Part shown: positions 22,621 to 34,881 of the stretch, piece after piece
Layout of the letters: the number at the start of each line of letters is the position of its first letter
Position numbering within the stretch: the stretch's first letter is position 1
From: Isoetes taiwanensis
Lineage: Eukaryota > Streptophyta > Lycopodiopsida > Isoetales > Isoetaceae
Reading direction: 5' to 3'
Length of the DNA: 64,000 nucleotides
Assembly: GCA_021234155.1 (NCBI GenBank)
Contig: JAJEKV010000032.1
Span: 432,001-496,000 of the forward strand
Position numbers and translations under genes: made by a program
Notes under the pieces: model-generated
What the model was told of the DNA's origin: nothing
Databases searched by the model: none
Seen by the model: only the letters and a program-made list of their open reading frames with translations

Positions 22621-23336
22621 TGATCCTAATCTTCGATCGCCAAAGAGTCATGGCAACAGTCAATTGGAAGAAGGCTTGGAGGAAGAAGTCGATTATGTCA
22701 TCTCATCTCCAGGCTATCTTGCCTCGTTCTATTCGATGGCATGATAACTTGATGTCCTGTGATGATCATCCCGATGTTGCGTAACATGTTGATTGTGATG
22801 AGGCCATTAAACGCCTCAAGGTGGCACAAGGAGTATGATTATGTAATCGCGGTTTGGGTGGTTTTGCTTAGTGAGCCATCTCGTCCTCTAGGTTTTGAGT
22901 CCCATGTCACAAGTCCTTGTATGTATCTTGATATTCCTTGATAATAGATTGTCGTCCTTCAAAAGAAAAAAACCCTTATGGATATGTACAAAAATGTGAG
23001 AGCTTGAGGAGGAGGCATGGAAAATCTTTTAGACTTTACAAAATGAAGATGTTGGATGAGCTTGCTTAGTGCCGGCAGGATGCATGGTAGCGTGGAGGTA
23101 GGTAGACAATGCTTTAATAAGATCATTCATCTAGATTCTAGATCATTCTTCTCATCAAGCATATGTGGCCATGTCAAATATATGCGATGCTCATTTTGTG
23201 GTGTGAGCTACGATGATAAAGCATACAAGAGCACAATATTAGTCCTATTTAAAGTGTACTAACTTAGAGGCTTTGTTGAGGAGTTGATGGATACTACGAA
23301 TACAAAACCATTTTGCCTTTGGAATTGACTATTTTC
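22621..23336. other. No gene recognised
   Basis: A short frame at 22800-22850 (CDEAIKRLKVAQG) may be more of the preceding remnant. A purine-rich AAAAGAAAAAAA near 22960 could be its degenerate poly(A). Nothing else is visible. Confidence 0.35.
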
Positions 23337-23640
23337 TTATTTAAGCGATGACATGCAGAGAAGGAAATGGGGTAAGATTGGCATGGATGATCGTTTGCCC
23401 ATATATAACACCTTTGCTATGCCACAAGCATTGAGGACACTAGCATACGTCACTCTGTTGGGACTTAAGCGTTGTTGTTGCATTTGTTCAAAGAGTTTGA
23501 TGGCCTCGTGAAGCTTTTCATAATGTTCAAAAATTTGAAGGGAATCAACAATGCTACCGGATGATGCATACATTTCTAAAAGGGCACTTCCACCTCGGAT
23601 CCTACCGGATGAGCAGGATATACTTGCCCCATTCTAAGGA
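23337..23640 (-). pseudogene. PPR protein fragment
   Basis: On minus the frame reads MYASSGSIVDSLQIFEHYEK, then LHEAIKLFEQMQQQRLSPNRV and TYASVLNACGIAKVLYMG. These are one partial and one near-complete pentatricopeptide motif of the PLS type seen in organelle RNA-editing factors. Upstream (23640-23574) GRIRGGSALLEM continues the pattern. It is an isolated scrap with no start, targeting peptide or editing domain. Confidence 0.7.
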
Positions 23641-23863
23641 CTGAGGTTGGAAAATCGGTACATATATGACTACCTTTTGTCTAACACCATCTTGTCGTAT
23701 TTCTATGAATAGCTTACAATCTTTCCCAATGAATAGTTTTTGAGCTACCACCATTGTAACTTATCACAAACAATAGGTCCATAGGGCATACTTCTAGAGT
23801 TTTGTTTCGGTTATTGGGAAGAAAAAGAATGCACACATGCAATGGCATTTGCAAACTTTACCT

Positions 23864-24456
23864 TTATTAGTCCATTGCCTCACAGTGCAGGACTATTCAT
23901 GCTATCTGATTGACAGACCCGGGTCAAGCTCAAGGATCCTCACGTCGACCTGGGTCGGACATCCAAGGCTCCTCAGAAGACCGGCAAGCGGAACCCACCT
24001 TGATCAAAGTACATGGGTTGTCAACAAGAGGCGCCGCTCGGACAAGTGGGTGATGACCCGTCCGCCAGCGTCGGCGTCAGCGTGATTCTAGGCACTTCAA
24101 GAGCACCGCTAACATTCTGCAAATCGGGGCCTCCTTCCGAGGAGAAGATTGCGAGATCGATCGGAGTGTCTATATTGGGCCCAAGGCCATTGTACTATAT
24201 ATATGGGTAGAGTTAGCACATAAGTTTTTAGATGAGTTTTGAGTCTTGTCTCCTTACGTTTTCTCTCTATTGCGAGAGCTCATGTATTTTCATCATTGAT
24301 ATCAAGGAAGCTTATCATTTTCTCTCATTTGTTACGTTTTCTTCTTTTTCTTCTCTTCTTGCAAATCCGTGACATAGTCCCCGGACTCTCTGTTAGATCC
24401 ACGGGTCCTCCACGGAGGGCTGTCTTCAGGAGTTCCCGAACCCGAGACCCCAAACA
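23864..24456 (+). repeat. 5' LTR of Ty3/gypsy element
   Basis: Matches 34300-34881 throughout, e.g. GGACTATTCATG, GATTCTAGGCACTTCAAGAG, GGGCCCAAGGCCATTGTACTA and ATTTTCATCATTGATATCAA. A TATATATA stretch near 24197 may be the promoter. It ends in CCCCAAACA. Its first bases have diverged, so the left edge is approximate. Confidence 0.8.
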
Positions 24457-24467
24457 CATGCTTATTT

Positions 24468-26240
24468 TTGCGGGTGCGATTTTATCCTACTTTCTTACAT
24501 GCGCCATATGCGTATCGTAATTTCACGCCCGAAGAACTCCTTTCTCAGGCGGCCTCTTGGAGCGCCATCGGTGTCGGAAGCCCCGTGACATGTATGGATG
24601 CGCTTATGACATGGGGGAGGCCATCTTGGTCTAGGGCTCGGTCCCGCCACCCACCCCTCCGGTGTCCAGTCTCGCCCCGGTTCCCCGCCCAAAGCGTGCA
24701 AACATTGCTCACAACCTCGGTCTCCTCATCACTTATCGGGGCCTTATCCGCTCAACCCTCTCAACCGTACTTTCACACCCCTGAACATGCCTACATCCAT
24801 CATTCTTCGGGCCATCACGCCTCTTCGCCGCCCACCATCATCTCTCCGGGTGGGCACGGCTATCCACATGTCTCCCTTTGCCTACCGGGAATATCCTTTC
24901 CCACGTTTCCCGCTGCTCTTCTGTTTACAACCTTACGGATCTCAAACCAATGCTCCGGCTACTTGAGTTTCTCAACCGCGATCACCCCTTCGCCGTGGTC
25001 CGTCGGGCACAATGCCACATCCACCTCAACCTCAATATCCTCACTATCTTTTGTTCCGTCCGCCCAAAGACTTTTCACATCTACCTTTCGGACTGAGGCC
25101 GACTTATCCCACCTTTGGCAACACGAAAGGCAAACCGTTAGACCAAAGTGCTCCGGGCCCACATGGAAGAATTTGAGGCTCTAGCTGTCCTAAATGGTCA
25201 CGCGCAACCTCAACTGAAATTCCACATCTTTTCCACCACCTTTGCGTGGCTCTCCTCATCAATGGCTCATGTCCAACAAAAGCCATTGGAAACAAGACTC
25301 GGTCGAAATGCGCCTTTGCTTTTACGTCTCATTCTGGGACCACGGATGATGATCAACTTCATCTCAAGCAACTCAATGAACTTCAACAAGAGCCCACGGA
25401 GTTCGCCAGGGATTTTTGGATCGACTTCACATTCGCTAAGTAAGCTCAAGGAGTACCCTACGAGAGCCGTTTTTTTGGTCCGGTTTCTCCAAGGACTTCC
25501 TCCCCGCTATTCGACTCATGGTGAATACTGCGTCCAAAACTTTGGAGCGAGGCTATCGATATGTCAATCACTTTCAGTCAATGTTTCCTAGGCGTGGCTC
25601 TTCAAGAGCTCCGTTCATTCCACTGTCATGGTTCCACAAGCGGGTTGTCCGGCCTCAACCGCGCTAATCCACAGTAGCGATCAAATCGGTGCCATATTTG
25701 CAAATACCAAGGCCATTTGGCCAATGAGTGCAACTCCACCAATGGCCCGCCTCATTGCAAGCGATGCAACATGTGCAATCATGCCACGGAAGAGTGCACT
25801 TCGCACTCATCCCACGGATTCGCAACAAAATGGTTTTATCAAGTGCAAACCACACCTCGGCAACAATCGCACTTCTCGCGACCACCTCGCCGGGTGCAGC
25901 CCCACGCAACTCTATCAGCAACAGGACCAACCACGGGGATCCAACCAACGTCCTCCTTTTTGATCCTTCTAAAGCTCGGTGTTATCCTTTGTCAAGAATG
26001 GGGTCATACCACCACGGCGTGTCCTCAACTTCCACAAGTTGAGTGCGGCTTCACCGCACAAATCAGACCACATCGGTCCGCCTCACGGCTTACCAACTCT
26101 GGCTCGCTAATGGCAAACAAGGCCCGCGACCAGTTCTTAAGAAGCCACCAAGAGCGCCTCAGCAATCACGCTATCAACCAGCTCCAGCAAATCAACCTCA
26201 GCTGGATCACCAAGCACAAGAGGAAATTTTTGGGCACTTA
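24468..26240 (+). pseudogene. Gypsy gag with zinc knuckles, frameshifted
   Basis: Early frames are Pro/Ser/His-rich. At ~25345-25440, DDDQLHLKQLNELQQEPTEF and ARDFWIDFTF match the retrotransposon gag core. After a frame change, CHICKYQGHLANEC (~25690), CKRCNMCNHATEEC (~25755) and a third CxxCQEWGHTTTAC (~25990) are zinc knuckles. The reading frame shifts several times. Confidence 0.7.
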
Positions 26241-26578
26241 ATCCTCCGGTCCGGTAGTCAAATTGGGTTGGTTTAGTTTCACGTCAGACCAAGGCATCAC
26301 GTCCCTTGACTATTATTCCTAAGGGCACGCAACCTGCCTTTGCAGTTGACACCATTCCTCATGAGAATGAAAAAAAGGTTCACTTTGCACCTGACTTGGA
26401 CAAGCTCATGCCAAATGTCATCCCCAAAGTTCGCCAAAGCATTTTGAATCTCATGCAAGCTGCTGAAGGCCGCACATTGGCAAATGTTCATGCCACCACT
26501 AGAGCTCAACAACGATAAGATACCCCTTCAACATCACAACCTCCGCTCCTCGGACATATCCCAATATTGCAGTAGAGG

Positions 26579-27120
26579 TTGACTTACTCAAAAGTTGCCG
26601 CTTCCCCGCCACGCACTCCTTTTGATGGAACCAGCAGATCCTTTTTCTCATGTACCTCTCGAACTCAAGAGGAGCTCGCCAAGATCAAAATTCCTTTAAG
26701 CTTGGCAACCATTTTAAAACTACGTCCCGCTCTCAAGGACCAGTTACCACTCCCAACTGTTTTAGTTGGGCCGTGGCTACCTCTACACCCACGGTCCATG
26801 CCACGGTGGGAAATCAGCAACTCAACCATGTTCAAATCGATGGAGGTAGCGCGGTCAATCTCATCACGGATAAACTCCGCAAAACAAATGGGCATCACAC
26901 AACTCTTTCGCGTGCCCCATATGACATCAAATTGGCTAATGGCCATATCACGAGACCTGGCGTCACACCTATTCTTCACATCAACATTGGTGATCTCCGC
27001 TTTCCCATGGAATTTGGAGTTTGGAAAGTCGGGCGAAGATCCGGTGACTATGAAATCTTTGGTAGGCAGACCTTTCTCTCCGGGCAAAAGAGTATCCATT
27101 CTTGGGCCACGGACGGTTAG
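26579..27120 (+). pseudogene. Gypsy aspartic protease region
   Basis: VQIDGGSAVNLITDKLRKTN (from ~26830) carries the DGGS form of the retropepsin active site used by many plant Ty3/gypsy elements. It is followed by YDIKLANGHITRPGVTPIL and INIGDLRFPMEF, the flap and second lobe. The frame is open for 156 codons, unusually long for this element, and stops at 27120. Confidence 0.75.
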
Positions 27121-27519
27121 TCATCACCGATGGTCATCTCAATGCCACCATGGACTTGCAAGCAGGCGGGATAATTTTACGTTGACAATGCGGAACCTTT
27201 CTCTCGCATAATCGATTCAAGAAGCTCGAGAATATTTATCAAGTTCGGGCTCCTCCTACGAGTATGCCTCTGTCATCCTACCAGAATATGCTGATCCTTG
27301 GGGAGAAATGACTCTTGATCCGGGACCGGCCGTGGCTGCCTTGCTTGACCCCTACGGCTCCTTGCAATCGCATCCAGCGCATTGATCACTTTTCGGAATC
27401 GCACCTCACGCAACTCTCGTTGATGTACATTTGTCATGAAGCAACCTACGCTAGATGATGGCGGAGCAACCTCTCTTTTCACCATGCAAAGTGCCACGAT
27501 CCGGTTATGCTCCAACCTC

Positions 27520-29070
27520 CGCACACATTGTCCGGGATCTTTGAAGTAATACCCTATATCCGGACTCAGAAGTCGAGATTGTGGACGTTGGCAACAATCA
27601 ACTTTGCCCGCATTGCCGCAAATCTTCCGGCTCCTTATCGTAACAGGGCCGTCAAGTCATTCAAGAAATTCAAACACATTTTTACCTGGAGTTACAAAGA
27701 TCTTGGGGAATCAACAAAGCTTGGGGAACTCACCATTCCTACCAAATCGATGCGACCCGATTAAGGTAGCAACGATCTGATGTGCTCAACCCTAATTACC
27801 GTGATGGCGTCAAGGCGGAAATTGACAAACTCTTGCTGCGGGTTTGATCTATGAGGTCAAACATTCGAATGGGTGAGCCCCATCGTCATTGCCCTTAAGC
27901 ACAATGGTAAGATCCGTCATTGTGGACTATCGGAAACTCAATGGGGCCACGGGCGTGATCATTTTCCACTTCCCTTCACAGACCAAGTTCGGGAAGAAGT
28001 TTGGACATGATATGTACTCCTTTATGGATGGTTTTTCGGCTGCAATCGGATCTCCATCAAAGACTCTGATCAACTCAAGACCACTTTCACCACCAGGGGG
28101 CACTTTTTGCCTACAAGGTGGTTCCTTTTGGATTATCCAACTCTCCTTCAACATTTCAACGCATCATGCTCTCAGTTTTTCATGATTTCATGAAGGAAAA
28201 TCCCTTCTTGCAAATTTTTCAAGATGACTTCTCGCGCCTCTGAGTTCCATGGCTGACCATTTGGATAAATTGGAACTCGTCTTCAATGTGATGAGTCCGC
28301 ATTAGTCTCAATCTGAGAAATGCACCTTTAGCGTCACTTCGTGTGTTTGTTAGGCCATGTTGTAACAAAGCGTGGGAATCACCACTGATCCCGCCAAAAT
28401 GGGTGTGTGCTCAAGGCTCAAGCACCAGCCAATATCGGGAGACACGCTCTTTCTGGGAAAGGTCAATTATTATTCCACCTTCATCCACGGATGGCAGCCA
28501 TTGCATCCCATTCATAAACTCACGGGTGGCGAATCCACACGGGCTTGGAATTCCCAGCGAAGTCGCTTTCCAACAATTTGAAGCTTTTGCTTACTCGGCA
28601 CCCGGTTCTTGTTCCTCCTCAATGGGACAAGCCCTTTCATGATGTCGATGTCCGGCGTTTGCTATTGGAGCGTTCTTTCTCAAGAATATGATCGCGACAT
28701 CGACAAACCAAATGCTTCACGCCAAAGAAAACTCAATGCTCATTGGCGCAACTATACGCCCGCGGGCGTGAAGCTTTGGGTCTCATTTTCTGTGTCCAGC
28801 GCTTAGTCATTACCTTTAGGCAGTCAAATCAAGTTCTTTGTGGACCACCAAGCACTCCTCTATTTGATCAACAAGTCACGCCCACGGGCCGCATTGCTCG
28901 TTGGGTCCTTCTTCTCCAAGAATTTGCTCCTTTTGAAATCGTTCATAAAGTACGGGCAAATCTCATGTTGTTCGGATTATCTTTCCACATCCACACGCGG
29001 ATGATCCCCAGAGCCCGGGGTCTCGGGCGCCTTTCACGATGCTCAACTTTTTTTAGTCACGGCAACACCA
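27520..29070 (+). pseudogene. Gypsy reverse transcriptase and RNase H, decayed
   Basis: Across shifting frames: HIFTWSYKDLGE (27675), EWVSPIVIALKHNGKIR (27868), FMDGFSGCNRISI (28022), DQLKTTFTTRGHFL (28068), PFGLSNSPSTFQRIML (28132), IFQDDFSRL (28212; replaces the usual YxDD with FQDD). Then RNase H/connection residues: FFVDHQALLYLINKSRP (28832) and RIARWVLLLQEFAPFEIVHK (28890). At least eight frame changes or stops. Confidence 0.75.
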
Positions 29071-29080
29071 CATTGGTTCC

Positions 29081-30413
29081 ATGATTTTCAAGTGGTACCT
29101 CCTCACGGGTGCTCTTCCACCGAAAGCGAGGCGGCTCTCTCACGCTTGGCGACAATCCGTCGCCATCAATTTCTCGAGAGAGGTCCGTGACTACACCATG
29201 GTTTGCGGACATCTCTACAAAAGGGTAAGGACACCATCCTTAGGCGGCGTGTTCTACCTCATGAAGTTCGGACATTGTTCGGAGAAGCTCATCAAGGGCT
29301 CGGTGGTGGTCCTTTTCATGGTGACACCCGCGACGCATAAAATTCTTCTAGCCGGGTATTATTGGCCCACGCTCTTCAAAGATGCTCAGCACGCCTCATG
29401 CGTGTGACGCTTGCGGTGGGGGGACGCGCCCGCGTGGCGGCTCTTCCCTTGGCGCCCGGTCGCATGCGCCACTTCCCTTCCGGCAAATGGGGAATGGACT
29501 TTTGTGGGACCTATAGATCCTCTGCTTGGCGGCACACTCGTGTCTCGATACATTCTCGTTCTCCGACTTCGCCACCAAATGGGCGGAAGCTTGTGCACTT
29601 CGGACAACAACTGCGGCAAGCACGGCTAGAGTCCTCTATCAACAAATTATCACGCAGCGATTGGCTGCCCCACGGGCTGGTGGGTGGACAGTGGTGTTCA
29701 TTTCATCAATCATACTATCAAGGAGCTGACGGATTATCTCTCGATACATCATCACAAGAGCACACCTTACTATCCTCAAGGCAATGGGTTGGCGAAAGCA
29801 CCAACAAAACTTCGGTCACCATTCTCAAGAAAATTTGTGGCGCCTTCCCGCACGGATTGGCGAGACAAAACTTCCCTCTTGTTCTTTGGGCCTACAATAC
29901 TTGTTTCAAGATTGCTACTGGTCACACTCATTTTAAGTTGGTTTATGGTCGGGGAAGCTCTCATGTCATTTGAATACATCCTTCCAACACTTTCCGTTTT
30001 CAATTGGCTCTTTGCTCATAATCCACCTGCGCACTCAAAGAGCGGGTCTATCGGTTAGAACAGTTGGATGAACTTGAAGGGATGCTTATATTCGTGTTCT
30101 TCATGGACAACAGTTGCAAAAAATCTTTACATGACAAACGTTTGAAGACATAAACATTCAAAGAAGGAGATTTGGTTCTTCTTTATGATTCGTGTACAAA
30201 AAATTTTTAAGGGTAAACTCAAGTTTTCGTTGGTTTGGCCCTTATCAAATTGTTCAAGTGGTTAGACCAAGCGTTTTCCAACTAGCTGAGTTAGATGGCA
30301 CTCCATTACCTACATTGGTTAATGGTTTTCGTCTCAAAGCATTTCATCACACAGAAAGTGAACATCAACACACAGAGACAGTTCAAGAAGCAAACACCAC
30401 AGAAAGTGACTAG
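29081..30413 (+). pseudogene. Gypsy integrase, decayed
   Basis: ATHKILLAGYYWPTLFKDAQ (29325) is the segment before the HHCC finger. GKWGMDFCGT (29484) gives the first catalytic Asp. DSGVHFINHTIKELTDYLSI (29685) gives the second, followed by HHHKSTPYYPQGNGLAKAPT, where Lys stands at the usual catalytic Glu position after NGLA. The C-terminal part near 30200 (RWFGPYQIVQVVRPSVFQLA, ELDGTPLPTLVNGFRLKAFH) is the typical integrase tail of this group. Several frameshifts. Confidence 0.75.
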
Positions 30414-30550
30414 AAAGGCGGTATATTATATTATAGTGGAGATTTTTTACAAAATGTGGGCGAAGCCCAACTATTTCCGCTATGGGCACTGCCCTATATA
30501 CAAAAACGGGCTCAGAGCCCTATCTACTAAGTCCTAAGAGGAAAAACCCT

Positions 30551-30817
30551 CTACTCCGGGTTCGGAGCAGAGGTGATGCGGAGGAGATGGTAGAGGTTCT
30601 GCTCCGGATCCCAGCGAAGGTGCAGAACCACCTCCATCCCGTTGGTCTTCGGGTCGGGATGTTCAGCCATCCCGGCACACCAGCCGTCCATTCGAATGCC
30701 ACGGTTGTGGCAGCGCCAGAGATCCAGACAATTCATCTTGCAAGTGATCCACTCCTGACAGTTAGTGGGCATTGTGCAATCTTCGTTCAAGCCAGCAGCA
30801 GCCATACTGAGCGCCAT
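30551..30817 (-). CDS. Small uncharacterised protein, 88 aa (family copy 3), antisense in gypsy element
   Basis: The frame MALSMAAAGLNEDCTMPTNC to ITSAPNPE is intact and antisense to the retrotransposon. It resembles the small protein at 4421. The shared pattern is an I-x-CKM/CYM pair, a DL-x-C with NRG/RNG, then VVLHLRWDPEQNLYHLLRIT against VVIHLYWLPDQEIYELNAIT, and a short acidic end. A TATA box (30852-30845) lies 28 bases upstream. No function is known to me. Its preservation among ruined pol genes suggests later arrival or selection. Confidence 0.55.
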   Translation of the reverse strand: MALSMAAAGLNEDCTMPTNCQEWITCKMNCLDLWRCHNRGIRMDGWCAGMAEHPDPKTNGMEVVLHLRWDPEQNLYHLLRITSAPNPE

Positions 30818-30844
30818 CGGATGCCTTCGTTCCTCTCGGTTCGT

Positions 30845-30852
30845 CTTATATA
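30845..30852 (-). promoter_or_regulatory. TATA box of antisense small gene
   Basis: On minus, CTATATAA within GGGCTATATAAGACG lies 28 bases before the ATG at 30817. A CCAAT-type ATTGG lies ~40 bases further upstream. Confidence 0.5.
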
Positions 30853-30962
30853 GCCCACTGAGGAACTCCTTGTCGACGTGGACCAATCACACAAATCGCC
30901 AACGTGTTTGCAATGCAAGGTCATTTCCAAAATAAGAATCATTCTCCGCCGCATATCTAGCC

Positions 30963-33900
30963 ATGGTACCTTCCGACACATTCCTTTTAATGATATCCCA
31001 CTTCGAAGTTGCCGGCATTGAATGCCATTCCTTCTTTTCACGCCGTCCGAACATTAATGGGTGTCCTTTGCCATCTGTCACATCCGATCTTTCTTTCCGT
31101 CTCATCCTCACCGTTCATTGCTTCTCCCTTGCGTTTTGGGACTTAGCCAAATTTTGCCTCTCAATACCCTTCTTGGCATCTTTTGACACTGCACCATCAG
31201 CGGTTCCATTTGCAGCACTCTTCATACCTCTTAAGCCTCGGTTATTGCGCCCTAACACAAACCTTTTAGTTCCTCTGCGCCTTTGTCCTCCGTGCTTTCG
31301 CCTTTTCGTCTTCGGCCTTTGGCATCCCTCTTAAATTCGCACATCACTCCCATGGCTGCCCCAAGATTTTCTACACTTCAAACTCTTGCTCCAAAGGATC
31401 CGGCCCTTTTTGCATCATCCTTCTTGGCGCCCACTTTCAGTGAAGCCCTTGTTGGCCCAAATAAAAAGTCATTTGAAGCGACACCGACTTTCTGAATTCT
31501 CTCAAATGGAACTTCGGCTCCAAATCGACCCGATTCGCGGCGGTTCATAGCCGCCAATATCGTTAACGGCCCGCCAAGGTTACACCCATTGTAGTCGATG
31601 GCACCACTATTTCGTTGACTCAACATTTGATTTCGAGGTATTTCATATTCCCTTGCACACCCCTTTGTGTATCATGGTGCGCTATACATGATATCGATGT
31701 CACGAGTTTGGTGCACTGCTTATCATGCCAATGTCCATCGTCGACCAATATCGACAAGCCTCCACGAAACCTTTGTCAAATTTCGTGGCGCCAAATTCCT
31801 TTGGGTATTCTATCAAGAACACCCATATCAATAAGCCTTTCTATAACCTGGTCCTCACCGCTACACACTCCAAACACCACATAGATTGGCCCCAAATGAT
31901 GTTCTATCGTCTTCTCCAAGAAATGGACCGGTACCACTTCTATTTGAAGTTTTCGTGGAGGCCACTTTCAAGCCCTCATCCGTCATTACTTCCCTCCCAC
32001 ACCACCAAATTCTCATAATTCCCACTCGGCCGCTCCCTTCCAATCACTCACCAAGTTGGCACTTCACGCGCCCCGATCTTCCGCGGTCATGTTCCATGGG
32101 GCCACACCCATGTCCACCGTCTCCTCCTCCGCTACACCATCCACTTCACATCATTTTTCCCAAACATCCCAAACCAGGCAAATGACAAGCTCCACCACCA
32201 CAACACCCTCGCCGGTTGTTGTATCGAAGATCGCCAGGATGCTCAAGCTCTTGCTCTTAAGTTACAAGAATCCCAAGACGCGCTCTTGAGCGGGTTCAAC
32301 GTGGGCACTAGAGGCCTCGATGCGGTACACGGGACCTTCAGTTTTAACCGCCCAAGTTGCAACTTTGAGGCCAAACTTCAAGACAAGCATGAAGCTCTCT
32401 TACGTGCTCATGGATCTCAAAAGTACACAAGCTCAAGTCAGCCAACTTTCGCTGAGATCAACAGCTCGGCTTAAGAATTAGACTTTATTGGAGCACAACA
32501 AGTCCAAAGCCGCCTCTCGAAAGTACCAAGGACGCAGATATTGCTAAACTCAATGCCTTGTAATTCGAATCGTGTCTGAAAATTTCAGCACTCAGGTTCA
32601 AAATCTTTCAGCCGGGACGCCAAGTAAGCCTTGACTGACTCGGCTTTCTACACCAGACCTCTCTACTCACCTCTCTTCAAGATGGAAACTAGAGGTGCGT
32701 AAATGAAGATACCGGATGACGCCGGAGATTGGGCGTTTCGCCTCAATACACCGGGAAATCTTCCTCCCAGGTCAATCCTTCAGAACGGGTCCGCGGATCG
32801 GGCCACACCGCTACTCGAAGGGACAATCGATCAAGTGATCTCGAACAACGTACCGCAGCAAGCTATTGGAGTCTTGCTGATGAGGCTCAAGCAAAACTTG
32901 ACGCCCATCTTGCAATTCTTCACGTAACGCCTTTGACTTCCAGTTCCCTCCGCTATCATGATTATGTGGTTGCTCGACGCCACCTCTTCCCTTCAAAGTG
33001 GCACGCGTCGATGGCCCAATGGATATTCCAATTGAAAGTAAAGGCAGATTTTCTTCGGATTTGGCCAGAACTCTCCATTGAAGACAAAGGGTTGTGCTGT
33101 GCCCTTGTTGTCTTTGATCTCATACACTGTGCCGATCCAGACTTTATCACCTTCAGAGTGGTTCAGCCCATGGCTTACATATTTCATGATTTCTATCGGG
33201 TGATACACAGAAAACTTTGGAAATGGGCCCGCCCGCTTTTTCCGTGGTGACCCCATTGTGCAATGGGTGCTTCGTGATAACAATCCATATCTTATGGATC
33301 CCCGCCGCACCCAAACTCTTCATCAAGAGTACATGCCCGAAGCTTGCCAATCATTTATCTCTCGCAAGCCGAGGCGCCGCAGAACAAATCGGGGAAGTAT
33401 CTAGGACATCCCAGGATCTTCCCTATGCACAAATTTATATGCAAAGCACCTTGCGGTTAACCGCCATAAGCTCGTTGGATAGCAAGGCGGCCCCCACGGG
33501 ATGGGATAGCCCTCTGCCAACTCTCAGCTCTCTGCTTTCTTTGGGATCGTTGGTGTCGCTCTTGATCCAGATCTTGTCGATCAATTCGGGGAGACCGCCA
33601 AGAACCCACGCCCACCTGCATGGTTCCTTCTCCCTATGCTTCCACGGGCGCACCCACGCCCGGGTTCTGACCCGATTGGCACCTTCCTTTTTGGACCAAG
33701 GTCATGGATGGTCATGCGTGCTGGACACCACCTCAGATCTCGACGGATCTCCGGTGGGATCCCGTTTTGTTCGCCCCGGCTCCCATTGGGAAGAAGGTGC
33801 CACCACGGACAACACCACCAATTGGATCTACATTGCTAATGTGGTTGGCAGCGGCCGGTGGATGCGCTTCATGGTCTCAACACCTTCTTGCGGTAATGCC

Positions 33901-34200
33901 TCCACCTCACCCGATCCCTTCGTCCATCTTCAAGCAGGATTTTGCGCTGCTCTCAAATGCATTTTGCTAAGCTCCTTAAATCGGCGTCCCATTTTCAATC
34001 AGAATGCCGGTGTCGGTGCCTTTGGCCTTGTGACTGTCTCCTCATGGAATGTCGGTAGACATTTCCTCGAGCGCCCGCGGCTGCCCTTGAAGACATGGTG
34101 CGCTCTCGGCTTTTTCTTATTGATGCTGATCGCCTTTGGCCAAAACACTCCTCAAGCTCTTCAATCGCGCGGGATCTCATAAGCGGTACCATAATGGGGC
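30963..34200 (+). pseudogene. Extra 3' region of gypsy element, unrecognised decayed frames
   Basis: Between integrase and 3' LTR the plus strand has Ser/Pro/His-rich frames broken every 50-300 codons. The better stretches are MAAPRFSTLQTLAPKDPALF (31352), ISYSLAHPFVYHGALYMISM (~31640), FEAKLQDKHEALLRAHGSQK (~32370) and PSIEDKGLCCALVVFDLIHC (~33075). The position corresponds to the additional ORF of Athila-like elements, but I see no env-like signal or membrane segment. Weak call. Confidence 0.35.
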
Positions 34201-34287
34201 CGATCCTCACTCAAGTGAGGATCACTTTCGAACAGGCCGGCTTCAGCCCACGAAGCGCTTCCTCCTTTTCTTCACTCTGGTGTCGTT

Positions 34288-34299
34288 TGGTGGGGGGAG
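34288..34299 (+). other. Polypurine tract
   Basis: TGGTGGGGGGAG abuts the TGTTAG start of the 3' LTR, as expected for plus-strand priming. Confidence 0.7.
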
Positions 34300-34881
34300 T
34301 GTTAGTCACTGTGCCTCACGGGTATGGGACTATTCATGCCCCTCTGACAGACAGTGTCAAGCTCAGGATCTCCGGTCGACCACGGTCAGACATCAAGGCT
34401 CCATGAGAAGACCAGCGGTGAGACCACGTGATCAAAAAGTGCGTGGCATGTCAACAAAGGCGCCCTTTCGGACAAGTGACCCGGCACGTCACCGCGTCGG
34501 CGTCGGCGTGATTCTAGGCACTTCAAGAGGCACATAACATTCTGCAAATCAGGCCTCCCTTCCGACGGCAAGACGAGATCGGTCGAGTGTCTATATTGGG
34601 CCCAAGGCCATTGTACTATATATATGAGTAGAGTTAGCACATAAAGTTTTAGATGAGTTTTGAGTCTTGTCTCCTTACGTTTTCTCTATTATTGCGAGAG
34701 CTCATGTATTTTCATCATTGATATCAAGGAAGCTTATCATTTTCTCTCATTTGTTCATTTTTTCTTTTTTCTTCTCTTCTTGCAAAATCAAGATGACATA
34801 GTCCCCGGACTCTCCCTGTTAGATCCATCGGTCCTCACAGAGGGTCTGTCTTCCGTGAGTTCCAGAACCCCACCCCAAACA
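34300..34881 (+). repeat. 3' LTR of Ty3/gypsy element
   Basis: 582 bases, TGTTAG to CCCCAAACA. It matches the 5' LTR with numerous substitutions and indels, which indicates an old insertion. Confidence 0.85.

Larger units (their letters stand above)
23864..34881 (+). mobile_element. Degenerate Ty3/gypsy LTR retrotransposon, ~11 kb
   Basis: Two LTRs of ~590 bp flank gag with zinc knuckles, aspartic protease, RT, RNase H and integrase, in the Ty3/gypsy order. A further 3.8 kb lies between integrase and the 3' LTR, with an antisense small gene at 30551. The purine tract TGGTGGGGGGAG precedes the 3' LTR. All pol domains carry frameshifts or stops. I cannot find a clean target duplication or primer site. 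The long 3' region suggests an Athila/Tat-like lineage, which is inference. Confidence 0.8.

Noticed and set aside
24468-25184. 238-codon frame as an intact protein at the start of the gypsy element
   Set aside because: Pro/Ser/His-rich with no gag features. The recognisable gag core lies in another register downstream.
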